The notes under the pieces were generated by a model. That model was not told where the DNA came from. It worked only from the letters and a program-made list of their open reading frames with translations, and did no database searches. DNA of 64,000 nt from CAVVEQ01 sp963747315 (GTDB lineage: Bacteria > Chloroflexota > Anaerolineae > Anaerolineales > Anaerolineaceae), in assembly GCA_963747315.1 (NCBI GenBank), contig CAVVEQ010000013.1:620001-684000 (forward strand), in the 5' to 3' direction. Both the position numbers and the translations under genes were made by a program. Positions 53,895 to 62,770 of the stretch are shown here, in pieces (the first letter of the stretch is position 1; the number at the start of each line of letters is the position of its first letter).

Positions 53895-54971
53895 TCACAA
53901 ATCCTTAATGATGAATCCACTTCCAACAACTTCATCTCCCTGGTAGATTACTGCCAATTGTCCGGGGGTTATATTGGTTATGGGAATACTCGTTTCAACC
54001 GTAGCACAACCAGGTTCATTATTCATAATAATTCTTGCCGGGTAACTAATAGATCTGTATCGAACCATTACTTCTGCCAAAATCTCTTCACTTTGTTGAA
54101 GGTTGATCCAATTCAAGTCTCGAACTCTAAACCGGGTTCTTCCTGAAACTTCAACCCCTGATACAACAAGTTGGTTTTTCTGATGATCCTTTTTTACCAC
54201 GTAAAATGGTCTTTCACTTGCTATTCTGATACCCTTCCTTTGACCAATCGTGAAATTGGCTAAGCCATCATGTCTGCCAATCGGATGTCCTCCCTCATCC
54301 ACGATCTCGCCAGGCTTGAAGAGGTCCGGTGAGAATTTTTGCAGGAATCCGGATACACCCTTGCCTGAAAAACAGAGATCTTGGCTATCGGATTTTTGGC
54401 TGACTGACAAACCAAGTGTGCCTGCTTTCTTTCTGGTTTCGGATTTTTCCCAACCACCAAGGGGTAAAATAGTTCGGGTAAGATCATCTTGATTCAGACG
54501 GGAAAGCACGTAGGATTGATCTTTGTTCCTATCTGCTCCTCTCATAAGATTAAAGGAATCCTCTCTTCTTTCTATTCGCGCATAATGCCCGGTTGCTAGA
54601 TATTCCAATCCCAAGTTGTCCGCTTTTTTTCTGAGGAATCCCCATCGAATCCACTTATTACAAACAACACACGGATTGGGGGTCTCTCCCGCCCGGTAAC
54701 TATTTATAAAGTATTCAACGACGGTTTTTCTGAATTCCTCTCGTGCATCGATGACATAAAATGGGATATCTAATTCCCGGGCAACTTTCCTGGCCAGGCT
54801 GATGGAATCCGGGGAACAACAACGGTTGACCTCTTCGGTTTCTTCATCGACCCAAAGGCGTAACATCAATCCTGTAACTGCATATCCCTGTTCGATCAAC
54901 AATGCCGCGGCAACGGAGCTATCCACCCCTCCGCTCAATCCAATTGCCACAGTTTTGATCCCAGGGCTCAT
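53895..54971 (-). CDS. mnmA: tRNA-specific 2-thiouridylase MnmA
   Basis: MnmA thiolates wobble U34 of Lys, Glu and Gln tRNAs. The 358-residue chain has the P-loop GLSGGVDSSVAA near residue 11, the catalytic Cys in NPCVVCNKWIRWG near 105 and the second Cys in SDSQDLCFSG near 205. ATG 54971 is preferred over the upstream TTG 55004, which overlaps the desulfurase gene. The adjacent upstream cysteine desulfurase supplies the sulfur, a common pairing. Confidence 0.92.
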   Translation of the reverse strand: MSPGIKTVAIGLSGGVDSSVAAALLIEQGYAVTGLMLRLWVDEETEEVNRCCSPDSISLARKVARELDIPFYVIDAREEFRKTVVEYFINSYRAGETPNPCVVCNKWIRWGFLRKKADNLGLEYLATGHYARIERREDSFNLMRGADRNKDQSYVLSRLNQDDLTRTILPLGGWEKSETRKKAGTLGLSVSQKSDSQDLCFSGKGVSGFLQKFSPDLFKPGEIVDEGGHPIGRHDGLANFTIGQRKGIRIASERPFYVVKKDHQKNQLVVSGVEVSGRTRFRVRDLNWINLQQSEEILAEVMVRYRSISYPARIIMNNEPGCATVETSIPITNITPGQLAVIYQGDEVVGSGFIIKDL

Positions 54972-54981
54972 TGAAAAATCA

Positions 54982-56133
54982 TTAATTCCGCAGAGAAAGA
55001 ACAAGCCCAGGGAGTATATCGATGAATTTCTGAATCTCCTCCATTGTGGTATTTCGACCCAGTGTCACCCGCAGGGATCCTGAAGCCCAATCTGGAGATA
55101 ACCCAAGATTTATAAGGACATCGGAAGGTTTGGGGTCTCCCACCTTGCAAGCGGATCCTGATGAGCAGGCAAAACCGTGTTGATCCAAAGCCATCAGGAG
55201 TTCATTTCCATCGATATTCTTAAATACAAAGCTCGCATGGTTCGGTAAACGTTCGTCAGGATGTCCGGTCAATCTTGAATCAGGGATGGTAATGAGAATA
55301 CTCTCAATCAACTCTTCTCTTAGAATCGAGACTCTTTGATTATTTTCTGGAAAGTCTTTGCTGAGTGATTCTTGAGCGCTTCCGCGAGACCAACGATATA
55401 GGCGATGTTATGAGTGCCCGCTCGTAAAGCCCCTTCCTGTTTTCCGCCCGTCTGCATGGGAAGCAAATCTAATCCCTTGCGGATGAATAATGCGCCAACG
55501 CCTTTGGGACCGTAAAATTTATGTGCTCCGATGGAAAGTAGATCGATCGCTGAATCTTTCAGGTTCAACTGCATATGGGCAGCCGCCTGGACAGCATCGG
55601 TATGGATGGGAACATCCATCTCGTGACAAATCTCTGCGATCTCATTCACGGGATTGATCGTCCCGATCTCGTTATTTGCATAAATAATGGAAACTACTGC
55701 AGTTTTTTTATCAACCAGCTTATTAAGCTCTTCAGGGATCACTCTGCCATACTCATCAACTGGAATATATTCCAGATTAAAATCCAAAATCATCTCTCAA
55801 TTGACGAGCTGTTTCATGCACAGCAGGGTGTTCCACTGGACTGATCAAAATACGATTCGCGCCAGTCATCTTCCTGCGCATGAAAGCAACCCCTCTCAAG
55901 GCCAGGTTGTCGGATTCTGAACCCCCACTTGTAAAAATGATCTCATCCGGGTCGCAGCGAAGTGATTCTGCTACTGATTCCCGGGCGGATTCCAGCGCGT
56001 TTTCTGCTTTTTGGCCCCATGAATGGATTGATGAGGAATTTCCAAACTCCTCAGCAAAAAAAGGAGTCATTTTATTTTGAACAATTGGGTCAAGCGGAGT
56101 AGTCGCAGCGTAGTCTAGATAGATACGATCCAT
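54982..56133 (-). CDS. Cysteine desulfurase, IscS/NifS-type (frameshifted)
   Basis: A PLP enzyme releasing sulfur from cysteine for tRNA thiolation and FeS clusters. It begins MDRIYLDYAATTPLDP at ATG 56133; GAHKFYGPKGVGAL holds the PLP Lys and ACSSGSACKVGD the active-site Cys. Two indels break the frame: an extra T in the run at 55779-55782, and a lost base near 55325. With both corrected, the length is 383 residues, normal for the family. All three segments are conserved, so sequence error is the likeliest cause. Confidence 0.88.
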
Positions 56134-56158
56134 TTCATTGCCTTTCCACAGAAAAGAC

Positions 56159-56210
56159 ATTATAACGGAAGGCTTCGTCCTTCGCCTCGAGGGTTTGTAC
56201 TTGTTATAAT
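56159..56210. promoter_or_regulatory. Divergent promoter region with two -10 boxes
   Basis: Between the desulfurase and phosphohexomutase starts, a minus-strand TATAAT (56159-56164) lies 26 bases before the desulfurase ATG and a plus-strand TATAAT (56205-56210) lies 34 bases before ATG 56244. Neither has a clear -35 box. Confidence 0.4.
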
Positions 56211-56243
56211 TAGGTCCATCCGATATGTTGTTTGGAGGATAAT

Positions 56244-57665
56244 ATGGTTGAAAAAATAAAATTCGGGACGGACGGTTGGAGAGGGGTGATAGCAGAGGAT
56301 TACACCTTCGCCAATGTCCGCAGAGCCGCCCAGGGTTTCGCCTCATATATGTTGGAGAATGGAAAAAGTGGCCACTGGTTCATCGTTGGGTATGATAAGC
56401 GTTTCGATTCCGAATTTTTTGCCCAGTCTGCCGCGGAAGTACTGGCCGGCAATGGGTTGAAAGTGTATCTCACCTGCGATGCGACCCCAACCCCGGTGAT
56501 CGCGTACGCTGTGGTTGATAAAAAAGCCTCCGGTGCTATCAACATCACTGCTTCCCACAACCCCCCCACAGATAATGGGTTCAAAGTCCGTGATGAACAT
56601 GGCGGTGCGATCGCCCCGGATGGTTTATCCAGGATTGAGAACCTCATCCCGGATGATATTAATGATGTTAAACGAATCACCCTTAAGGAAGCGCAAGAAA
56701 GAGGATCAATCATTATCTTCGATCCAGCTCCGGCTTATATTGAACACCTTAATGACCTGATCGATCTGGAAGCAATTCGATCTGCAAATTTGAAAGTCTT
56801 GATTGATTGCATGTGGGGCAATGGCGCTGGTTGGTTCCCAAAATTACTTTCCGGCGGGAAGATCCAGGTTACCGAAATTCATAATGAGCGAAATCCGTCG
56901 TTCCCGGAAATGAAACGCCCTGAACCCATCCCTCCCAATATCGATGTAGGTCTCGCTAAAACACTCGAAACCCACTCCGATGTTCTTCTTATCACTGATG
57001 GTGATGCCGACCGGGTGGGAGTCGGAGATGAGAATGGGGTATTTGTAAATCAATTGCGGGTTTATGCGCTGCTGGCGTATTATTTCCTGGAAGTCCGGGG
57101 TGAGCGCGGCCCTATCGTAAAAACCCTCTCCTCGACCAGCATGCTCGAAAAACTGGGAAAGCTTTATGACGTTCCAGTTTTCGAAACAGGGGTAGGTTTT
57201 AAATATGTCGCCCCGAAGATGCTGGAAACAAATGCTATGCTCGGTGGAGAGGAATCCGGGGGGTACGCTTTCCGTGGGAATGTCCCCGAAAGGGATGGCA
57301 TACTCGCCGGCCTATATATTCTGGATATGATGATCAAATTGAAACAGAAACCGTCCGGATTGATCGACTTGCTTTTTTCCAAAATCGGCCCGCACTATTA
57401 CGACCGGGTGGATCGGTCATTCACCGGTAACCGAAAAGATCGGGAGAAAATGATCCTGGAAGCCCATCCAGAAACGATCGGTGGATTACGCTGTACGGGA
57501 TTGAACTCCACTGATGGTTTCAAATTCTCCCTTGAAGATGGAGGATGGTGCCTTATCCGATTTTCCGGTACAGAACCTATTATGCGAGTCTACTGCGAGA
57601 CAACCCACGGGGACAAGGTAAAAGATATTCTTGTGGATGGATTACGGATCGCGGGTTTAACTTAG
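56244..57665 (+). CDS. Phosphoglucomutase/phosphomannomutase family protein
   Basis: An alpha-D-phosphohexomutase of 473 residues. It has the catalytic phosphoserine loop TASHNPPTDNGFK near 97, the Mg loop DGDADRVG near 255, the sugar loop GGEESGGY near 340 and the phosphate-binding RFSGTEPIMRVY near 445. Start ATG 56244 follows a GGAGG site at 6 bases. Glucose, mannose or glucosamine specificity is not determined. Confidence 0.92.
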   Translation: MVEKIKFGTDGWRGVIAEDYTFANVRRAAQGFASYMLENGKSGHWFIVGYDKRFDSEFFAQSAAEVLAGNGLKVYLTCDATPTPVIAYAVVDKKASGAINITASHNPPTDNGFKVRDEHGGAIAPDGLSRIENLIPDDINDVKRITLKEAQERGSIIIFDPAPAYIEHLNDLIDLEAIRSANLKVLIDCMWGNGAGWFPKLLSGGKIQVTEIHNERNPSFPEMKRPEPIPPNIDVGLAKTLETHSDVLLITDGDADRVGVGDENGVFVNQLRVYALLAYYFLEVRGERGPIVKTLSSTSMLEKLGKLYDVPVFETGVGFKYVAPKMLETNAMLGGEESGGYAFRGNVPERDGILAGLYILDMMIKLKQKPSGLIDLLFSKIGPHYYDRVDRSFTGNRKDREKMILEAHPETIGGLRCTGLNSTDGFKFSLEDGGWCLIRFSGTEPIMRVYCETTHGDKVKDILVDGLRIAGLT

Positions 57666-58460
57666 TTGCTCGTCGACACCCATTGTCATCTCAACCTGGA
57701 CGCCTTCACCGAGGACCTCGATGAAGTGATTCATCGTTCCTTGGATGCAGGAATAAAAACAATCATCGTCCCTGGCGTAGACCTGGTTAGCAGTCAAAAA
57801 GCCGTTGAGATCAGTAAAAAATATCCTGCATGCTATGCCGCAGTCGGCATCCATCCTAATTATGCCTTAGCCGCCAGTTCTCATGATATTCATGAGATTA
57901 TCTCTTTATCAAAAGAATCAAAAGTGGTGGCCATCGGCGAAATTGGACTTGATCTTTACCGCGATTACGCTCCTTTACCTGTTCAAGTTGCCTTATTAAA
58001 ACAACAATTGCAAATCTCTAAAGATTTTCATCTTCCAATTATCCTTCACAGTCGGTCCGCGACGAACGAATTATCAACCTTGCTTTCCGTATGGAAACGA
58101 ACCCTGAACGAAGAGAATAATCGAATCGCGAGCAATCCAGGTATCATGCATGCCTTTGAGGGTACGTTGGACGAAGCGATCGTTTTCAATAAGATGGGTT
58201 TTAAATTCGGCCTTGGTGGAGCGCTAACCTATCCCGCTTCCAGGGTGGATGCAAGAATCCTTGCCAGTCTACCCTTAACCTCCTTCGTTTTTGAAACTGA
58301 TTCCCCTTATTTATCGCCTTTACCATGGCGGGGGAAACGAAATGAACCATCCTATCTTAAAGCTACGGTTGAATTTGTTTCGAAAATTAACGATGTGGAT
58401 TTCTCAGAATTATGTAAAATTAGTACTGAAACAGCAAAAATGATTTTTCGATTGGAGTGA
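57666..58460 (+). CDS. tatD: TatD family metal-dependent DNase
   Basis: A 264-residue TIM-barrel hydrolase of the TatD/YcfH family. Metal ligands are in DTHCHLNLDAF, GEIGLDLYRD, ILHSRSA, GIMHAFEGT and ETDSPYLSPLPWRGKRNEP. Homologues act as 3'-5' DNA exonucleases or D-aminoacyl-tRNA deacylases. TTG start immediately after the previous stop; no other start is credible upstream of DTHCH. Confidence 0.9.
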   Translation: MLVDTHCHLNLDAFTEDLDEVIHRSLDAGIKTIIVPGVDLVSSQKAVEISKKYPACYAAVGIHPNYALAASSHDIHEIISLSKESKVVAIGEIGLDLYRDYAPLPVQVALLKQQLQISKDFHLPIILHSRSATNELSTLLSVWKRTLNEENNRIASNPGIMHAFEGTLDEAIVFNKMGFKFGLGGALTYPASRVDARILASLPLTSFVFETDSPYLSPLPWRGKRNEPSYLKATVEFVSKINDVDFSELCKISTETAKMIFRLE

Positions 58461-58462
58461 TT

Positions 58463-59434
58463 TTGAGTAATTTGAATGAGATTTTCCAGCCGATCCAACA
58501 AGATTTGGCTGAAGTTGAAAAGATCATGCGTTCTTCGGTGCAAAGCCAGAACCCGGATCTCTCTGCTGCGTTGGAACAGATCCTGGCAGCTGGAGGTAAA
58601 AGAGTTCGTCCTGCCATATCTCTATTAACTTCCAAAATCCTTGGGGGACCTGAGGATAAGATTCTTTTTCTCGCTGCTTCCGTGGAAGTTTTACACTCCG
58701 CCACGCTTGTCCATGATGACCTGATCGACAACTCCTTGATTCGGCGTGGAATGCAAACATTGAATGCAAAATGGTCTCCGGGAGCCACGGTGCTTTCAGG
58801 GGATTACCTTTTCGCCTGTTCCGCCCGCCTGGCTGCGGAGACGGAATCCACCAAAGTCGTTCGCCGGTTCGCAGAAACGCTTTCCATCATCGTGAATGGA
58901 GAGATAACCCAGCTCTTTAGCGGACCTTGCCGCCTGGATAGGGAGGATTATTACCAGCGGATTTATGCAAAAACCGCATCGCTATTTGAAACCTGCTCCT
59001 ACTGTTCTGCCCTACTTTGCACAGATGACCAAAATATCCATGAAGCTTTTCGGACTTTTGGCAGGGAAATTGGCATGGCATTCCAGATAGTGGATGATAT
59101 CCTCGACTACACCGGGGACCAGGTTACCCTGGGAAAACCCATCGGTAGCGATCTCCACCATGGGTTATTAACTCTTCCGCTTCAAATCTACGCAGAGCGC
59201 TACCCTGATCAACCTTTCGTTCAGGATATTCTCTCAGGAAATTGTTTGGATGACCGGGAATCTATCCAGTCTCTAATTTCTGATCTCACTGAGACAGAAG
59301 TGATCAAGGATTCATTTCAAGTAGCCAGGGAATTTGCGGAGAGAGGCATCCAGGCGATCGAAGGATTTCCAACATCGGATGCGCATGACTCGTTATCAAA
59401 TATCGCCCGTTTTATTGTCGATCGGGATATGTGA
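58463..59434 (+). CDS. Trans-polyprenyl diphosphate synthase
   Basis: A long-chain prenyl synthase of about 323 residues, giving the side chain of menaquinone or a similar lipid. Asp-rich motifs are HDDLIDNSLIRRG (first) near 88 and QIVDDILDYTGD (second) near 212, both complete. The start is taken as TTG 58463, 5 bases after GGAG; a GTG at 58457 overlaps tatD and lacks spacing. Chain length cannot be read confidently. Confidence 0.88.
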   Translation: MSNLNEIFQPIQQDLAEVEKIMRSSVQSQNPDLSAALEQILAAGGKRVRPAISLLTSKILGGPEDKILFLAASVEVLHSATLVHDDLIDNSLIRRGMQTLNAKWSPGATVLSGDYLFACSARLAAETESTKVVRRFAETLSIIVNGEITQLFSGPCRLDREDYYQRIYAKTASLFETCSYCSALLCTDDQNIHEAFRTFGREIGMAFQIVDDILDYTGDQVTLGKPIGSDLHHGLLTLPLQIYAERYPDQPFVQDILSGNCLDDRESIQSLISDLTETEVIKDSFQVAREFAERGIQAIEGFPTSDAHDSLSNIARFIVDRDM

Positions 59435-59440
59435 GCTGTT

Positions 59441-59466
59441 AAAAAGAAAAAGCCGTTTTCACGGCT
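59441..59466 (-). terminator. Terminator of tRNA-Leu
   Basis: On the minus strand, AGCCGT-GAAA-ACGGCT forms a perfect 6-bp stem with a GAAA loop, followed by TTTTTCTTTTT-like sequence. It begins about 7 bases after the tRNA 3' end and is oriented only for the minus strand. Confidence 0.8.
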
Positions 59467-59472
59467 GCTAAA

Positions 59473-59554
59473 TGCGCTGGGTGGGAGTTGAACCCACACG
59501 CCTTGCGGCACATGGCCCTCAACCATGCCTGTCTGCCAATTCCAGCACCAGCGC
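59473..59554 (-). tRNA. tRNA-Leu (anticodon GAG)
   Basis: An 82-base leucine tRNA. The acceptor stem is GCGCTGG/CCAGCGC with discriminator A; the anticodon arm CATGG-TTGAGGG-CCATG puts GAG at positions 34-36; a variable arm TGCCGCAAGGCG and T arm GTGGG-TTCAACT-CCCAC complete it. CCA is not encoded. The tRNA is on the opposite strand to both flanking protein genes. Confidence 0.93.
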
Positions 59555-59566
59555 TAAAGCATCGAT

Positions 59567-59594
59567 ATTATAACTGGCTTGAACTATGTGTCAA
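59567..59594 (-). promoter_or_regulatory. Consensus promoter of tRNA-Leu
   Basis: On the minus strand, TTGACA (59589-59594) and TATAAT (59567-59572) are both perfect consensus hexamers, 16 bases apart. The -10 ends 12 bases before the tRNA 5' end, so the tRNA has a nearly leaderless dedicated promoter. Confidence 0.85.
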
Positions 59595-59616
59595 GAAACT
59601 GCTTTTTGGAGGAAAA

Positions 59617-60618
59617 ATGGCGATCGTATTGGATGGCATGGGCAGCGACAATTATCCGGTTCCGGAGATTGATGCTGCAGTAAATTCTGCAAAGAACTTA
59701 AACGAGCAGATCATCCTGGTCGGGGATGAGAACATTCTCGCTCCGAAATTGAAAGAATTAGATCACGACCAGTCGAGTGTTCGCATCGTACACGCACCGG
59801 ATATCCTTAAAATGGATGAACACGCTGTGGAAGCAGCTCGTCAAAAACCTCAGAATTCTATGGCGATTGGAATGAACCTTGTGAAGAACGGGGAAGCCCG
59901 GGCGTTTGTCACCGCCGGAAATACCGGGGCGGCTTATTTCACAGCAGTAACTACATTGCGGCGGATAAAAGGGGTTTCCCGCCCGGCTCTTTCGGCAGTC
60001 TTGCCCGTAAAGAATGGGAAAGCTCTTTTTATGGATACGGGTGCTAACGCGGATTGCCGCCCTGAATTCCTGCTGGAATTCGCCGTCATGGGATCCATTT
60101 ACGCCGAAAAATTACTAAACTGCCCAAAACCGAGGGTGGGACTTCTCGCTAACGGTGAAGAGGAAGGAAAGGGTAATGAACTGGTGAAGTCAGCCTATCC
60201 CTTGCTTCAAAATTCGGGATTGAATTTTATAGGGAATATCGAACCAAAGGACTTCTATTCCGGAGCGGTGGATGTGCTGGTTACGGATGGTTTCACAGGG
60301 AATGTTTTTATAAAGTCCAGCGAAGCCGTGGCCAAAGTGATTACCGATAATCTGAGAGAACAAATCTCTGTATCCTTCACCCGGAAACTTGGGTACTTGC
60401 TCGTCAAACCTGCGTTCGTTTCGCTGAAGAGAATGCTCGATCCTGGTGAGATCGGTGCAGCATTCCTGTTGGGTGTGGATGGTTATGTTTTCATCGGTCA
60501 CGGACGCTCAGATGCAAGGGCGCTTTCTAACGGGCTTGCGCTTGCCCAGCGTGCGGTGGATTCAAAAATCCTTGAAACTATAAGATCAGAAATTCAGGAT
60601 AAGATCAGCCCGAAATAA
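59617..60618 (+). CDS. plsX: Phosphate acyltransferase PlsX
   Basis: PlsX makes acyl-phosphate from acyl-ACP for phospholipid synthesis. The 333-residue protein shows VLDGMGSDNYPVPEIDAA, FVTAGNTGAAYF and FMDTGANADCRPEFLLEFA near 140. ATG 59617 follows GGAGG by 5 bases; an earlier in-frame ATG at 59488 falls inside tRNA-Leu and is rejected. fabD or acpP are not next to it. A membrane protein gene follows. Confidence 0.93.
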   Translation: MAIVLDGMGSDNYPVPEIDAAVNSAKNLNEQIILVGDENILAPKLKELDHDQSSVRIVHAPDILKMDEHAVEAARQKPQNSMAIGMNLVKNGEARAFVTAGNTGAAYFTAVTTLRRIKGVSRPALSAVLPVKNGKALFMDTGANADCRPEFLLEFAVMGSIYAEKLLNCPKPRVGLLANGEEEGKGNELVKSAYPLLQNSGLNFIGNIEPKDFYSGAVDVLVTDGFTGNVFIKSSEAVAKVITDNLREQISVSFTRKLGYLLVKPAFVSLKRMLDPGEIGAAFLLGVDGYVFIGHGRSDARALSNGLALAQRAVDSKILETIRSEIQDKISPK

Positions 60619-60634
60619 GGTTTGAATAACGATA

Positions 60635-61336
60635 ATGAAAATTTACTCAAATGATAAATTGATCAAGCGTAATAAATTTCTCAGCCGTCTGACTTTGATC
60701 CTTGGGCTTGGATTTATGGGGTTCGCTTTTTTCACCCTGCTTAATTCGGAAACAAATTCACCCCTCTTCATCCCGTCCTTAATTTCCGGGGCAATCGGGA
60801 TCATCCTCGCAACGATCAACATCCCCTTATCCGCCAGATTTGGCGTTTCTCCCAGACCAGATGAATTAATCAACACAGCTCTTAAAGGCCTGGATAATTC
60901 TTACGCTCTTTTTCATTACACAACTGCCATACCCCATCTTCTGGCAGGACCAACCGGTATTTGGCTGATCAATACTTATATGGTCCAGGGTAAGGTTATT
61001 TTTGACGCCAAGAAAAAGAAATGGAAACTTTATAAATCCGGTGGTTTCTTTGCGAAATTATTTGGGACTGAAAACATCGGTAATCCCACACTGGAGTCGG
61101 AAGCAACTGTTCATGATTTTGAAAAATTGATGAATAATTTGGGTGAGATCCCCTCCTTACCCGTACCATCACCTTTGGCATTATTTATCAGTAAGGATAT
61201 TACCCTCGAAGTCGAAGGAGCTCCTCTGTCCGCGGTTAGTCTTGAAAAACTAAAAGCATTCGTTCGAAAAAATCCGGAATTACCTGAAATCAATAAAAAT
61301 GCGGTTTTTGAGTTTACCGGGAGGCTTGGTCAATAA
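60635..61336 (+). CDS. Membrane protein with possible NERD-like domain
   Basis: A 233-residue protein. Two hydrophobic helices (about 19-36 and 44-64) are followed by a soluble domain containing HLLAGPTGIWLINTYMVQGKVIFD, which resembles the core strand of NERD-type domains. The motif is not complete and no catalytic residues are certain. It ends 7 bases inside the convergent pseudouridine synthase gene. Function unknown. Confidence 0.6.
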   Translation: MKIYSNDKLIKRNKFLSRLTLILGLGFMGFAFFTLLNSETNSPLFIPSLISGAIGIILATINIPLSARFGVSPRPDELINTALKGLDNSYALFHYTTAIPHLLAGPTGIWLINTYMVQGKVIFDAKKKKWKLYKSGGFFAKLFGTENIGNPTLESEATVHDFEKLMNNLGEIPSLPVPSPLALFISKDITLEVEGAPLSAVSLEKLKAFVRKNPELPEINKNAVFEFTGRLGQ

Positions 61337-62139
61337 CTTCGTTCGGCTTTCTTTTTCGCGCCTTTCGCATATTGTGTTTTTGGCGTTGATACTCTTGACT
61401 TCCCGATGGTTGCATCATTAGGTATGCTTGATTTGATATTAAGGATCTCATCCGTACTGAGGTATCTCCAGCTGCCAGGTTTAAGATTTCCCAATTCAAG
61501 CGTTGCCAGCCTGGTGCGGATAATTCTTTTAACCGGAAGACCAATCGTTTTCCCCACCTCTTTGATTTGACGTTTGCGACCTTCGCGCATAATGATTTTT
61601 AACCAGGTGGTGTTCTCTTTCTGTTTCTGTATGAAAACCCTGGCTGGAAGAGTCTTATCTCCATCTGCGAGCACCACACCTCTACGCCATGCGGCCAGTT
61701 GCTTCTCATCAGGTTTCCCTTCCACCAAAACCTGGTATTCCTTTTCGTGTCTGTAACGCGGGTGTGTGAGACGATTGGCAAGGTCACCATCATCGGTCAT
61801 GAATACCAATCCTTCAGCATCGATATCCAGTCTGCCAACCGGGAAAAGATGACCTTCAACAGGAATGAGGTCTCTAACCGAAGGGCGTGGATCCGCCGGA
61901 TCAGTATCTGAACGAACTCCGACCGTCTTATTGAAAATAATATAGATCTTTTTATTCAGCTTGATGGAAACCGGTTTCCCGTCAACCTTCACCAGATCGT
62001 TTTCCAGATCTGCTTTGGCCCCTAACTTTGCTGTTATTCCATTGACAGTGACTCTTTGGTTCTCGATTATCTCTTCGCAAGATCGCCTCGATCCATATCC
62101 AGCCTGTGCCAGGATCTTTTGCAGCCGATCTGCGGTCAT
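61330..62139 (-). CDS. Pseudouridine synthase, RluB/RsuA family
   Basis: A 269-residue rRNA pseudouridine synthase. An N-terminal S4 RNA-binding domain (RLQKILAQAGYGSRRSCEEII) precedes the catalytic domain with PVGRLDIDAEGLVFMTDDG, where Asp is the nucleophile, and a C-terminal KRIIRTRLATLELGNLKPG. The basic C-terminus is typical. It is 3 bases downstream of scpB, the usual partner of RluB in many bacteria. The exact uridine target is uncertain. Confidence 0.9.
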   Translation of the reverse strand: MTADRLQKILAQAGYGSRRSCEEIIENQRVTVNGITAKLGAKADLENDLVKVDGKPVSIKLNKKIYIIFNKTVGVRSDTDPADPRPSVRDLIPVEGHLFPVGRLDIDAEGLVFMTDDGDLANRLTHPRYRHEKEYQVLVEGKPDEKQLAAWRRGVVLADGDKTLPARVFIQKQKENTTWLKIIMREGRKRQIKEVGKTIGLPVKRIIRTRLATLELGNLKPGSWRYLSTDEILNIKSSIPNDATIGKSRVSTPKTQYAKGAKKKAERSY

Positions 62140-62142
62140 TTT

Positions 62143-62712
62143 CTAGTCCTTAAGTACTGGGTTTTCTTCATTTGATTCATCGGGTGTAATTTCGTAATCG
62201 AATGGCGGTAATTCATCAATTGATCTCAGGCCAAATTGTTGAAGAAAGGCGCTAGAAGTTGAATAAAGGATCGGCCTGCCCGGCCCATCCGCTCTTCCTG
62301 ATTCTTCGATCATCCCTTTAAGTAATAGACTTTTAATCACTCCATCGCTGTTGACACCTCTGATGGAATCGATCCCTGGTCTTGTAATGGGCTGCTTATA
62401 AGCAACTATTGATAAAGTCTCAACGCCTGCTCTGCTCAATCTTGAGTTCGCTTCTAAACCCAAAAGATTCTCAACTTGAAGGGCATATTCGGGTGCAGTG
62501 GTTAATTCCACTTTTGTTTTGTGCCATTTCAACCTTAATCCGCCCTCCTGAGAATATCGTTCTTCCAGCTGTTTTAAGCAAGATTCGATATCTTTTGGAT
62601 TACTGCCGGCCGCCTCAGCGAGCTGGGCAATTGTAATAGCGCTCGGAGCTGCGAACAGCATGGCTTCGGTTATGGCAATCAAGGAATCAGAAGAAGGGGT
62701 ATTTTCACTCAT
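62143..62712 (-). CDS. scpB: Segregation and condensation protein B
   Basis: ScpB bridges SMC and ScpA in the chromosome condensin complex. The 189-residue chain shows the two winged-helix repeats with LIAITEAMLFAAPSAITIAQLAE, LLGLEANSRLSRAGVETLSIVAYKQPITRPGIDSIRGVNSDGVI and LLKGMIEESGRADGPGRPILY, all diagnostic. scpA is not in the window. It is cotranscribed with the pseudouridine synthase. Confidence 0.93.
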   Translation of the reverse strand: MSENTPSSDSLIAITEAMLFAAPSAITIAQLAEAAGSNPKDIESCLKQLEERYSQEGGLRLKWHKTKVELTTAPEYALQVENLLGLEANSRLSRAGVETLSIVAYKQPITRPGIDSIRGVNSDGVIKSLLLKGMIEESGRADGPGRPILYSTSSAFLQQFGLRSIDELPPFDYEITPDESNEENPVLKD

Positions 62713-62770
62713 GCTATAATTATTTTTTCACGTTGGAAATCGCGTTGATTATACCTGTATCATTGCACTA

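Noticed and set aside
59488..59616. N-terminal extension of PlsX
   Set aside because: The extension would be encoded by the complement of tRNA-Leu and its promoter; ATG 59617 has a perfectly spaced GGAGG.
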